From: Fusobacterium sp. IOR10
GTDB taxonomy: Bacteria > Fusobacteriota > Fusobacteriia > Fusobacteriales > Fusobacteriaceae
Assembly: GCF_010367435.1 (NCBI RefSeq)
Contig: NZ_WJWY01000002.1
Coordinates: 36,241 to 100,240 of the forward strand
Direction of reading: 5' to 3'
DNA: 64,000 nucleotides
Positions within the stretch are counted from its first letter, which is position 1, and every line of letters begins with the position of its first letter. The notes beneath the pieces are model-generated. The model worked only from the letters and a program-made list of their open reading frames with translations. It did not search any database and was not told the origin of the DNA. Below, one piece after another: positions 55,301 through 63,924 of this stretch. Both the position numbers and the translations under genes were made by a program.

Positions 55301-56421
55301 CTATTAATGGAGTTACAAGTGAGTTAGGGTTATTTCAAAGGGGAACCTACAATGTAATAGGAGGAGATGAATTAATAGAGAAAATAGTTTCTAATTTTTT
55401 ATATAATAAGGTTCCATATTTAATAGAAGATAGTAAAGGGATGTTATCAAAAGTTATAGAAGGAATAATAAATGAGTTTGCTAGTTCCAGTGTGGAAGAT
55501 TTTTCAATAGAATTAAATCCAAGTGGTGTTAAAGACCTTGTTGATAATATTTCCACTTCTAATACAGGGAAAGAAAAGATTCAAGAAATATCTAAGTTAA
55601 TAATGTCAAACTTCTTAGACAAAACCCCAGAAGATTATTTGAAAGTTATTAATATAAAAAGTCTAGTGGATGTATTTAAACTTTTCCAAGGGGATGTACT
55701 AAAGCTTTTAGAAAGTGTTAAGACAGGGAAAGAAGAAAAAATACAAAGTGTTTCTAACATAATAAGTAATTTGTTAGGAGATTTTATAGAAGAAGATGTA
55801 TATCCTTTGAAAATTAATAATTTAACCACAAAATTTTCTGATGATGACATTAGAGAAGTAATGGGTAAAATATACACCAATGTATTTTACTCAAATACCT
55901 TTGAAAATATAGGAAAAGAATACACTAAAGATTTAGGGGATAAAGTTAAAAATATGGATGTTTCTGATTTTGTGGATATCCCTAATTTTAAAGATAATAT
56001 AAAAAATCTTTTGAATAATGAAGAATGGTATTTGAAAATTAAGGGGAAATTAGGTGAAAATTGTAAACTAGACTTTGAAAAGAATATTTTATCAATATTT
56101 AATTCCATAGAATATTCAACTAAAATGGAAATTTTAGATATTCCAATTGATTCATTTATAAATAGTCTTGCAGACAATTTTCAAGGAATTATAAAATCTT
56201 TAAACATAGCTAAAGTTACAGAAGAAGAGATAAATCTAATGTCTGATGCTAAGTTAAGGGAAGTTTTCTTAAGGATAGTAGGAACATATTTTAGAAAACT
56301 TAAAATATACGGAGTAAATGGATTCTTATTTGGTATTAACAATTTATTTTCTATATTTTTAGTATTCATATATTTAGCACAATTATTAAAATCAAAAAAA
56401 GAAACTGAGCATAAAAAATAA
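52303..56421 (+). CDS. Giant duplicated DUF445 (YheB-like) membrane-associated protein
   Basis: The 1372-residue protein contains two DUF445 units. Unit 1 opens with AAAAGYITNDIAIQMLFKKY and GGVIVRTRDSFEKNVSELVE. Unit 2, near residues 665-740, repeats it as YSAIGVITNSLAIGMLFKPY and IQGVIPKNKPRFAKNMAKFV. Between and after these are long Lys/Glu/Ile helical stretches with a recurrent K-x-x-D-x-I/L-G pattern. The C terminus ends in a hydrophobic helix (LFSIFLVFIYLAQLLKSKKE). DUF445 proteins are usually 200-450 residues, so this is unusually large. Function unknown; an envelope-associated scaffold is possible. It is monocistronic with its own promoter. Confidence 0.75.
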   Translation: MEKILLQIISGAAAAGYITNDIAIQMLFKKYFGKFGGVIVRTRDSFEKNVSELVEDEVINHETLKKEIDSLEFRKELLNVVSDFYTVSLKEKCGDKTFAHIKNYDESKDVIVETFKNESKALFDQIISSGTSSIYVNNLIDEKGKEIIATNVYDLAYEVLRDKEYIYKFYNKLIEEHSEKKLSDLVTSKAFNLFEAEILKNIDGLGERILKGYSGKLQNTCESIYETLDLAEIIEDFTRNIQDKSLLDILGKEKSFILIEEVKNDFVEFIKSEEGKKILNSISTMIIEILKEQKISLSDMLDTSMKSKIDKFFIEQLPSIITEIISWIRENKENFEIGIEESVDEVISQYGVVKETILKFIRNVFMEDIAKKYAIINKGIDYLEKYKDDKKLGEKLSEKVLQMFQEKSIGEIISELEKNKIISSSGIQEFLKFNMEEIINRVPRENILTLFNIKISKMIPKTLDINSLLEEKIKAEIIIIVKNNLESGKFEKQLKETVKNEIFILKEKKLRDLIGSNKTVEFLGNYSLEKINDNKLKLIENLKNQIDENFGNKKLNEILPCESFNGAREKFRDLVGTKLEEGLKDLKGTIISDLVDNISKSKDIDEKTVDIFLNIIDNKLEEMLKGNISKVVANNIHSLDNRDLNSMVKDFMGRELRAINIAGAGLGGLVGLGAGNLSGNLEVNILLYSAIGVITNSLAIGMLFKPYKPFIGIQGVIPKNKPRFAKNMAKFVDERLLNEKVAGEMFRDKKENILKLLKDEISENNFKLVEELFLKNSDSIFNLSYEIIKCKVHENQNSIYNKIGDSIGKNKIDTIFSKDVENKLSNLKIKIIQDMDEIFFNEMRIKFRSNKALGDIIPIKVKSHVNNMLENKIEKFIRTKGIENIENTKVLNFIYESLNKKDEIFHRKLLEIIGKDTSLGKDIGNYMKQLLNDENLKKSIMDSIKIGFSKEFPKDKRMDQLFNGKLIEIVYNNKEKFIETFYNKIENLFKNERQNLINTTINGVTSELGLFQRGTYNVIGGDELIEKIVSNFLYNKVPYLIEDSKGMLSKVIEGIINEFASSSVEDFSIELNPSGVKDLVDNISTSNTGKEKIQEISKLIMSNFLDKTPEDYLKVINIKSLVDVFKLFQGDVLKLLESVKTGKEEKIQSVSNIISNLLGDFIEEDVYPLKINNLTTKFSDDDIREVMGKIYTNVFYSNTFENIGKEYTKDLGDKVKNMDVSDFVDIPNFKDNIKNLLNNEEWYLKIKGKLGENCKLDFEKNILSIFNSIEYSTKMEILDIPIDSFINSLADNFQGIIKSLNIAKVTEEEINLMSDAKLREVFLRIVGTYFRKLKIYGVNGFLFGINNLFSIFLVFIYLAQLLKSKKETEHKK

Positions 56422-56423
56422 AG

Positions 56424-56460
56424 AAAGAAAGCATATGTTAAACATATGCTTTCTTTTAAT
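56424..56460. terminator. Bidirectional terminator between the DUF445 gene and the phosphonate operon
   Basis: AAAGAAAGCATATGTT (56424-56439) pairs perfectly with AACATATGCTTTCTTT (56441-56456): a 16-bp stem with a single-base loop between convergent genes. Confidence 0.88.
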
Positions 56461-58343
56461 CATTTATACATTTTGGGATTACGGATATTAACTTTTTTAT
56501 GTCCTCAGGATGGATATCCCCAATATTTCCAATTCTAAATGAATTTTTTTCAGTTAATTTCCCTGGATATATTACAAAGCCTTTTTCTTTCAATGTGTTA
56601 TAGAAATTTTTGAAATTAAAATTTTTATTTTTTGGAGAAAGAAAAGTTGTAATTATAGGAGAAAGAGCTGATCTTTCAATAAGGGTTTCATAACCTAAAT
56701 TTTTTCATTCCCTCTAGAAGAATAGCGTTATTTTCCTTATATCTTTTTTCTCTTTCTTTTATTCCACCTTCATTTTCAAGTTCCAATAAAGCCTGATAGA
56801 AAGCTCTAACCACGTGTGTGGGAGAAGTGAATCTCCATTTTCCATTGAAATCATTCATTGTTTTCCATTGGCTATAAAGATCTAAAGAAAGGGATTTAGC
56901 TTTATTTTTACATTTTATTATTGCTTCTATTTTCCCAATAATAAATCCAAAGCCAGGGACACCTTGAATACATTTATTAGAGGAAGAAATTAAAAAATCA
57001 CAGTTTGTTTTTTCCATGTCTATTGATATTCCTCCAAAACTACTCATTGCATCTATAATATAAGAAAGATTATATTTTTTTGCTATTTCTCCCACTTCAT
57101 TAATGGGATTTAATCTTCCTGTGGTAGTTTCACAATGAACCATGGCAATATGAGTAAATTTTTCTTCTTTTATTGTTTCTTCTATAGTCTTTAAATTAAT
57201 AGCTCCCAACTCACCAAAATCTAATATTTTATAATTGTGTTTTAAAATATTTGAAATTTCTCCAATTCTGTTTCCATAAGCTCCATTTGCTATAACTAGC
57301 AGTTTTTCCTCTGAAGATATACTACCACCTATAACAGCTTCAACTGAAAAAGTTCCACTTCCTTGGATTAAAACAACAGAATATTTTTTTGAATTGAGAT
57401 ATGCAATATCAAGTAATCTTTTTCTTAAATCTTGCACAAGATTATTATAATCATCATCCCAAGTACATAAATCTTTCATCATAGCTTTTCTTACACTTTT
57501 AGTTGTTGTTAAAGGGCCAGGTGTTAATAATAAATAGGGATTTTTTTCTTCTAATTTTTGATTTATAATTTTAATAGCTGCATAAACTTCTGTAATATCA
57601 TCTATAACCATATGTGCCCCTGCTAAAATCATTTTTTCTTTTACTTTTCTCATTTTTTCTCCAAGTATTTTTTTATCCATAGCATTAACTTCATCTTCCC
57701 TAAGTCCAAGTTCATTACTTCCTTTGATTACTCCAATTGTCCAAACCCCTGCATTGATTCCCTCTTTAATATCTGAAATAGTGTCTCCAATTTTTACAAC
57801 TAGATTGGGATCTTTTATATTAAATAAGCTCATATTTTCATATATCATATAGGGATAAGGCCTTCCAACTGATGTTTCTGTTGGGGTTACAAAAATATCA
57901 GGAGAGTATCCTTTCTTTTTTGCTCCATCTATAACTATATCTAGCATTTTTCTAGTATACCCAGTTGTACTTCCAATTTTAATGTTATTGTCTCTTAATT
58001 TTTTTGCTAATGGGATGATCCCAGATATTGGAGTTGTATAATTTTCAAGAATTTCAAATAATTTTTTTTCAAAATTAAAGTAAAGGTCACTAATATCATT
58101 TTTATTCCATTCTCTGTTATATTTTTTCTTCCATAGGTCAGTTATTCTAGAATTTTTTAAAATAGCTTCTATGTGATCTATTTTTGAAAGTCCCATAGGT
58201 TCCCTTGCCTCTCCATAGGTTATATTTATACCCTTTTCTTGAAATATTTTTATAAATACTTCAAGAGGTGCAAAGCAACCATAGTCAACAGTAGTTCCTG
58301 CCCAATCAAAAATTACCAATTTAATTTGTTTATTATTTTTCAT
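56456..58343 (-). pseudogene. phnXW: PhnX-PhnW fusion (phosphonoacetaldehyde hydrolase + 2-AEP:pyruvate transaminase), late frameshift
   Basis: Residues 1-265 are a HAD-type phosphonatase (IFDWAGTTVD with nucleophile Asp13, MGLSKIDHI with Schiff-base Lys54, PTETSVGRPYPYMIY). Residues 270-551 are the transaminase (YLLLTPGPLTTTKSVRKAMM, ISSSNKCIQGVPGFGF with the PLP lysine near 457). PhnW turns 2-aminoethylphosphonate into phosphonoacetaldehyde and PhnX cleaves it to acetaldehyde and phosphate, so the fusion joins both steps. The frame ends early at 56688 (GMKKFRL*). Deleting one base of the A6T3 run (56696-56705) gives GMKKLGYETLIERSALSPI and the normal PhnW end at 56456. The start overlaps the permease gene by 11 bases. 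Confidence 0.92.
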
Positions 58344-60054
58344 TTTTCCTCCAATTTTTAATTAATTCATATATAAATTTTAGAAACAAATTTGTTCCAA
58401 TTATTAAAGCACCCATTGCAGCAGCTTTTGCTTGATCTCCCATATCATTTAAATTTATCATAGCAACAGTTGCCAAAGTTGTTGTGGAAGTATATAAAAA
58501 TATAACAGCTGAAACAGTTGTCATAGTATTAAAAAAATAATACATAAATATTTCTCCAATTGTATCTAAAGTTAAGGGAATGGTTACCTTAAACAAGGTT
58601 TTATACCAAGGTATTCCAATTGAAGAGGCTATTGTTTCAAATTCCTTATCAAGTTTTTTTAATCCTGTAAAAGCAGTCATATATGTCACAGAAAAAAAAT
58701 GTATTATATTAACTAAAATTAAAATATATATGGTTCTATAGATTAAATTAAAAGGATTAGCTATTTCTCCTATAAAGGGGAGATAAAAAGACTGACTGTT
58801 AAAAAAGAAAATATATGAAAGCCCTAATACCATACCAGGCAATGCTAGGGGAATTATAAAAAACAAATTATTTATTTTTTTTATTAAAATAATTTCCTCT
58901 GTTTTTAAAGATATGTAGGCACATAAATAAGAAATAATAGTTCCAGCTAAACTTGTAAATAAAGCTATAATTAGAGAATTTTTATAAAATGATAAAGGAC
59001 CTCCATTAAGATCAAAGAACTTATAATTATTTAAAGTTAATTTAAAATTATAAGGCCACATTTTGATGAAAGAAGTTACAACAGGAGTAATAATTAATAG
59101 AATTATAGCTGTTGCAATTAAATATGAAAATACATTAAAAAATATATCTCTAGGTACACATTTTTTCACTTTATATTCAGTGGAGCTTCCGTTGAATACG
59201 TCCCTTTGTTTTTTTGAAATATTATTTTCTATAAAAAAGGCTAAAAGAGCTGGAATAATTAAAAGAATGCTTATAACAGCTCCTCTTTCCATGTTTTGTT
59301 GCCCAACAACTTGCTTGAAAATATCAGTGGCAAGAACATTGTAATTACCCCCAACAACTTTAGGTCCTCCAAAATCTGTAAAAGATAGTATAAAAGAAAC
59401 AATCATTGATGAGAAAATTGCATATTTACAACTAGGCAAAGTTACGCTAATAAATTGTTTGAATTTATTTCCTCCTAAAGTTTCTGAAACTTCATACAGT
59501 CTATAATCACTATTTTTTAAAGAAACCAGCAATATTAAATAGACTTGGGGAAGTGTATACATAACTTCACTTATAATAATTCCAACAGGACCATATAAAT
59601 TAATATTCATTTTAAGAAAAGGAAGATGTCCAAAGAATCCAGTGGTAACAAGGCCCATTCTTCCAAATAGATAAACTAAGGATATTCCGTGTAGCATTGT
59701 AGGGGCAAATAGAGGTAAGAGAATAGCTAATTTTAAAAATCTCTTACTAAAAAGATTACATCTAGAAATCCCATAGGCATATATAAACCCTAGAATCAAT
59801 GAAACGCTTGTTGAAAATATACTTATAAAAAAAGTATTTTTAAAGGAGGAAAAAATATTTGGAGATTTTAAGTATTCTGAAAAATTCTTAAGACCAACAA
59901 ATTCATTATTATAGTTATGGAAAGCCTTTGAAATCAAAGAAATTAAAGGAAGACCTATTCCAATAAAGAAAAATAAAAATATAATAATAACCACTAAATC
60001 CCTTAGTTTTTCTGAAAGTAAACTATTAGGCTTAATAACCTTATTTATAAGCAT
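58333..60054 (-). CDS. 2-AEP-type ABC transporter permease, two fused domains
   Basis: The 573-residue protein carries two permease domains with about twelve helices. EAA-type loops are YEVSETLGGNKFKQFISVTL in the first and FETIASSIGIPWYKTLFKVT in the second. Known 2-aminoethylphosphonate systems (PhnS-PhnT-PhnU-PhnV) use two separate permeases; here they are a single chain, as also in the broken gene at the left edge of the window. It overlaps the ATPase gene by ten bases and the PhnXW gene by eleven, so the operon is tightly packed. Confidence 0.88.
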   Translation of the reverse strand: MLINKVIKPNSLLSEKLRDLVVIIIFLFFFIGIGLPLISLISKAFHNYNNEFVGLKNFSEYLKSPNIFSSFKNTFFISIFSTSVSLILGFIYAYGISRCNLFSKRFLKLAILLPLFAPTMLHGISLVYLFGRMGLVTTGFFGHLPFLKMNINLYGPVGIIISEVMYTLPQVYLILLVSLKNSDYRLYEVSETLGGNKFKQFISVTLPSCKYAIFSSMIVSFILSFTDFGGPKVVGGNYNVLATDIFKQVVGQQNMERGAVISILLIIPALLAFFIENNISKKQRDVFNGSSTEYKVKKCVPRDIFFNVFSYLIATAIILLIITPVVTSFIKMWPYNFKLTLNNYKFFDLNGGPLSFYKNSLIIALFTSLAGTIISYLCAYISLKTEEIILIKKINNLFFIIPLALPGMVLGLSYIFFFNSQSFYLPFIGEIANPFNLIYRTIYILILVNIIHFFSVTYMTAFTGLKKLDKEFETIASSIGIPWYKTLFKVTIPLTLDTIGEIFMYYFFNTMTTVSAVIFLYTSTTTLATVAMINLNDMGDQAKAAAMGALIIGTNLFLKFIYELIKNWRKNEK

Positions 60055-61016
60055 AAATCCTCCTTATAATAGTTTTTGTTAATTTTAAAAAATATTCTTC
60101 TTCCTATTTCTAAAATTAAGCTATGATTTTTAGGTAAAGTTATTTCTATTATTTGCTTATTATGTTCTATTTTGAGGATATAGTAAGATCCAAAATAGTC
60201 CCAAGAAAGTATTAATCCACTAAAAACTTCAGCATCATTACTTTTAGCAATACTTATATCTTCTGGTCTTGCAAATATTTTTTTATTATTAATTTTGAAC
60301 TCATTCATTTTTCCAATAAAAGTAGCTACAAAATCATTTTTTGGGTGATTATATATTTCTTCAGGAGTACCAATTTGAACAAGGTTACCAGAGTTCATAA
60401 CAAGTATTCGATCTCCTAAGGCTAGAGCTTCTTCTTGATCATGAGTTACCATTATAGTTGTAATTCCAAGTTTCTTTTGTAAATTTTTAACGTCATTTCT
60501 CAGTTTTTCACGAACTTTTGCATCTAAGGCAGAAAGAGGTTCATCTAACAATAAAATATCAGGAGAGAAGGCTAAAGCCCTTGCTATAGCCACTCTTTGT
60601 TGTTGCCCTCCAGATAATTCAGTTGAATATTTTTTTTCACTTCCTCTTAATCCAACCATTTTTAAGGCTTCATCAATTTTTTTGTGAATAATATGATTTT
60701 GAATTTTTTTATTTTTCAGTCCAAAGGCTATATTTTCTTCAACAGTCATATTAGGAAATAAAGCATAAGATTGAAATACTATAGCTAAATTTCTTTTGCT
60801 TGGATGTTCTTTTGTAATATCTTCTCCATTTAGGAAAATCTTTCCTGAGTTAATGTTTTCTAAACCTGAAATAGCTCTTAAAAGTGTTGTTTTCCCACAT
60901 CCAGAGGGACCTAGAAAGCATATGAACTCTCCTTTTTTTATTTGAAAACTAATGTTTTTCAAAGCTTTAAATTTTCCATAACTTTTTTCAATGTTTTTTA
61001 TTTCTAAGTAATCCAT
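60045..61016 (-). CDS. ABC transporter ATPase (PhnT/PotA-like)
   Basis: The 323-residue protein has a complete ABC domain: Walker A FLGPSGCGKTTLLRAISGLE near 33-52, signature ELSGGQQQRVAIARALAF near 133, Walker B ILLLDEPLSALDAKVREKLR, and the H-loop VTHDQEEALALGDRI. A C-terminal TOBE-like domain follows (FARPEDISIAKSNDAEVFSG). It powers the fused permease encoded next. In the context of the binding protein and PhnXW, it belongs to a phosphonate importer. Confidence 0.92.
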   Translation of the reverse strand: MDYLEIKNIEKSYGKFKALKNISFQIKKGEFICFLGPSGCGKTTLLRAISGLENINSGKIFLNGEDITKEHPSKRNLAIVFQSYALFPNMTVEENIAFGLKNKKIQNHIIHKKIDEALKMVGLRGSEKKYSTELSGGQQQRVAIARALAFSPDILLLDEPLSALDAKVREKLRNDVKNLQKKLGITTIMVTHDQEEALALGDRILVMNSGNLVQIGTPEEIYNHPKNDFVATFIGKMNEFKINNKKIFARPEDISIAKSNDAEVFSGLILSWDYFGSYYILKIEHNKQIIEITLPKNHSLILEIGRRIFFKINKNYYKEDLCL

Positions 61017-61028
61017 ATAACCATCCTT

Positions 61029-62063
61029 TTATTTTGTTTCTGTTTTTGAGCCAAAATTATTTTCCCATTTATGCAATATACTATCCCTATTAGTGGCAGC
61101 CCAATTAAAATCATTTTCTATTAATTTATTTATTGGATTTTTAGGGAATCCTTTAGGAACAGAAACATTTATGTCTCTAGATACAATTGCATAGGATTTA
61201 GAATATTCTTTCATGGTATTTTCTGAAATTGCCCAATCTAGAAACAATTTAGATTCTTTTTTAATAATTTTTTTGTTAATTAAAGCGTTAGCTTCAGAAT
61301 CCCATCCACATCCTTCAGTTGGAAAATAGACATTTACAGGGGCACCTTGATTCATTAGTTTAATTCCAGGATAATCATAGGATATTCCTATTGGGGACTC
61401 TCCTTTAGCAGCCATTTTAGAAGGCTTTGATCCAGAATGAGTATAAACTCCAATATTTTTATGAAGGTCTTTCATATACTCCCAAGCTTTGTTTTCTCCC
61501 ATCAATTGTATTAAAGCTGAGACTGTTAAAAATCCTGTTCCAGAAGAATTGGGATTTGGCATGGAAATTAAGCCCTTATAATTTGGATTTAATAAATCCT
61601 TAAAACTCTTAGGCTCCTTTAGACCTAACTTTTTTAATTCTATTTTATTTACTACAATTGCATTCATCCAAGCATTATTTCCAACCCATTTAGGTTTAGT
61701 TCCACTTTGATCAACAAATTTTTTATTAATGTGTTCAATTCCTTTAGGGGAATATTCTTTTAAAAGATTTACTTTATTTAAGCTCAGTATTCCAGTTGCA
61801 GCAGTTCCCCAAATTACATCAGCTTGAGGATTATCTTTTTCAGCTAAAAGTTTGGATATTATAATTCCTGTGGAGTCTCTGATTACATTTAACTTTATAT
61901 TTGGATATTTTTCCTTGAATCCTTTTAAATATTCTGGAATCTGTTCAGTTTCTAAAGCAGTATAAATATTAATCTCTTTTTTAGGAGTCTTTATAGATTT
62001 ATCTCCGCATCCTACAATCACCCCAATTAAAGCTAAAGCACTAAATAATTTTTTGATTTTCAT
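61029..62063 (-). CDS. Periplasmic-binding lipoprotein for 2-aminoethylphosphonate (PhnS-like)
   Basis: The 344-residue protein has a lipoprotein signal (FSALALIGVIVGCGDKS, lipobox Cys19) and a family-1-type extracellular binding fold: INIYTALETEQIPEYLKGFK, ADVIWGTAATGILSLNK, SMPNPNSSGTGFLTVSALIQ. Its Ser/Thr-rich ligand loops are typical of iron or phosphonate-binding proteins. As first gene of the operon with ATPase, permease and the PhnX-PhnW fusion, the ligand is most likely 2-aminoethylphosphonate. AGGAGG precedes the ATG. Confidence 0.9.
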   Translation of the reverse strand: MKIKKLFSALALIGVIVGCGDKSIKTPKKEINIYTALETEQIPEYLKGFKEKYPNIKLNVIRDSTGIIISKLLAEKDNPQADVIWGTAATGILSLNKVNLLKEYSPKGIEHINKKFVDQSGTKPKWVGNNAWMNAIVVNKIELKKLGLKEPKSFKDLLNPNYKGLISMPNPNSSGTGFLTVSALIQLMGENKAWEYMKDLHKNIGVYTHSGSKPSKMAAKGESPIGISYDYPGIKLMNQGAPVNVYFPTEGCGWDSEANALINKKIIKKESKLFLDWAISENTMKEYSKSYAIVSRDINVSVPKGFPKNPINKLIENDFNWAATNRDSILHKWENNFGSKTETK

Positions 62064-62503
62064 ATTTCCTCCTAAGTATTATTTTTTATTTAAAATATCT
62101 TTAGATTTATTATACAAAGCCTTTGTTAAATTAAAGTGTTTTTAAGGTAAAAGAAAAGTAAAAGTTATGTAAATAAAAACAGTTGACCTTAAAGCCAGCT
62201 GATTTAGTAGACTGTTTTAATTTATTTTTATTGAAATGTTTATAAAAATCAAGTATAATAGCTTGGAAAGATTACACTAGATTGACCAAAGGTTAATTTA
62301 GCAATTAAATCAAATAGTTTAAAAAAATCTTTAATCTTTAATTTATAATTTTTTAATAATTCCTAGATTATCATTGAATAATAATGTCTTGATTTGAATA
62401 TTTTATTAAAATATATTTTAAAAGTAATATTGTATTACTTGTTTAAAAGAAATCAAAGCATTTTTATATTATTGTAAAAAATGAAATATTAGGAGGACCA
62501 AAA
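62064..62503. promoter_or_regulatory. Divergent intergenic region with a perfect palindrome
   Basis: This 440-base gap lies between the leftward phosphonate operon and the rightward acetyltransferase. It contains AAAACAGT/ACTGTTTT arms (62176-62183 and 62211-62218), which could form a hairpin, and a perfect 19-base palindrome AAGTAATA-TTG-TATTACTT (62422-62440), a likely operator about 65 bases before the 62504 start. No gene or riboswitch was recognised in it. Confidence 0.5.
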
Positions 62504-62953
62504 ATGAATTTAGAAATTAAAAAGTTTGACAAACTGACAACAAAGGAACTATATGATATATTAAAAGTAAGATTAGAAGTATTTATTATAGAACAAGGAT
62601 GTTTTTATAAGGATGCAGATGGAAGAGATTTTGAGTCTGATCATTTAATGATTAAGGAAGATGGAAAACTACTTGCCTATCTAAGAATTATAAAGCCTGG
62701 AATTGCCTATGATGTCTGTTCTTTAGGAAGAGTTTTAGTAATTAAAGAAGCTAGAGGAAGAGGTCTTGCTAAAAAAATTGTTAAGAATGGAATAGATCAT
62801 GTGGTAAATAATTGGAATGAAAAAAATATAAGAATAGCTGCTAAAAACTATCTTAGAGAATTCTACGAAAGTTTTGGCTTTAAACCTATATCAGAGGTTT
62901 ATCTAGAAGATGGAATCCCCCATGTGAATATGACTTTGGAGGTTAAAAAATGA
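62504..62953 (+). CDS. elaA: ElaA-type GNAT acetyltransferase
   Basis: The 149-residue protein fits the ElaA family of GNAT N-acetyltransferases. It has VRLEVFIIEQGCFYKDADGR at the start, the acetyl-CoA-binding LGRVLVIKEARGRGLAKKIV (Arg/Gln-x-x-Gly-x-Gly/Ala equivalent), and FYESFGFKPISEVYLEDGIP at the end. The substrate is unknown. AGGAGG precedes the ATG. It overlaps the next gene by four bases (ATGA). Confidence 0.9.
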   Translation: MNLEIKKFDKLTTKELYDILKVRLEVFIIEQGCFYKDADGRDFESDHLMIKEDGKLLAYLRIIKPGIAYDVCSLGRVLVIKEARGRGLAKKIVKNGIDHVVNNWNEKNIRIAAKNYLREFYESFGFKPISEVYLEDGIPHVNMTLEVKK

Positions 62954-63858
62954 AATTATTAAATGAAAGTTTAAGAATAAGTTTAAAGCTTTTGAAGATA
63001 ATGCTACCAATAAGTATTTTGGTAAAGGTTGGGAGCTATTTTGGAATAATAGATTTTCTTTCAAAGGCATTAACCCCATTAATGGGGTTAATGGGTCTAA
63101 GTGGAGAGATGGGAATAGTATGGGCAGCAGCTTTAATAACTAATATATATGGTGGGATACTAGTAATTTTGACCATGGCACAAAATAATACATTTACAGT
63201 AGCTGAAATAACAATAGTAGCTAGTTTAATTTTATTTGCTCATTCACTTCCAATAGAATTAAAGGTTATATCTGAAACAGGTGCAAAGCCTTGGAAAATC
63301 TTATGTATAAGAATGTCTTGCGCTGTAATAGGAGGAGTATGTTTAAATTTATTATTTAAATTTCTTAATATCTACCAAGAAACAGCAATTTTTAGATTTA
63401 CAATGAAGAAACCAAATTCAGGAATTACAAGTTGGATATTAGGAGAATTAAAGAAATATATAACAATATTTATTATTATATTTACTCTTTTAGTGCTGAT
63501 GGAAGGATTGAAGAAAATAGGTATTTTAGACTGGATAAATAATAAATTTTCCCCAATGATGACTTTTTTAGGAATTAATCCAGGATTATCTCTTACATGT
63601 ATAGTTGGTTTGACTATGGGGGTTAGCTATGGGAGTGGTCTGATTATAAAAGAAGTGAAGGAAGGCTCTTATAGTAAAAGAGATCTATTTTTAGTTGCAA
63701 TATTTATAAGTTTATGCCACGCTCTTATAGAAGATACTCTTTTATTTATTCCTTTAGGAGCTAAGATGATAGGTGTATTTTGGGGAAGAATATTTTTTGC
63801 AGTAATATTTACATTAATATTTAATAAAATACTGCCAAAGGATGAGATACAAAAGTAG
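62950..63858 (+). CDS. Nucleoside-recognition (Gate) domain membrane protein
   Basis: The 302-residue integral membrane protein has about eight helices. It contains two Gate-like segments, MLPISILVKVGSYFGIIDFL with WAAALITNIYGGILVILT, and MEGLKKIGILDWINNKFSPM with SYGSGLIIKEVKEG. Gate proteins of the spore-maturation/FeoB-like type probably bind or move nucleosides or ions, but the function of this branch is not established. Translationally coupled to the ElaA-like gene. Confidence 0.8.
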   Translation: MKLLNESLRISLKLLKIMLPISILVKVGSYFGIIDFLSKALTPLMGLMGLSGEMGIVWAAALITNIYGGILVILTMAQNNTFTVAEITIVASLILFAHSLPIELKVISETGAKPWKILCIRMSCAVIGGVCLNLLFKFLNIYQETAIFRFTMKKPNSGITSWILGELKKYITIFIIIFTLLVLMEGLKKIGILDWINNKFSPMMTFLGINPGLSLTCIVGLTMGVSYGSGLIIKEVKEGSYSKRDLFLVAIFISLCHALIEDTLLFIPLGAKMIGVFWGRIFFAVIFTLIFNKILPKDEIQK

Positions 63859-63924
63859 AATAGAGTTAAAAAATGGTTCTTTGTCAACTGGTGTTGGTGG
63901 AGAAAAATAAAAAAATAAATAATG

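Noticed and set aside
53025..56369. Several long minus-strand frames opposite the DUF445 gene
   Set aside because: They mirror AT-rich helical codons of the real gene, lack ribosome sites and give low-complexity Ser/Phe/Ile products.
63859..63920. Possible transposase-gene remnant after the Gate gene
   Set aside because: The stretch is short, without a recognisable domain in any frame.
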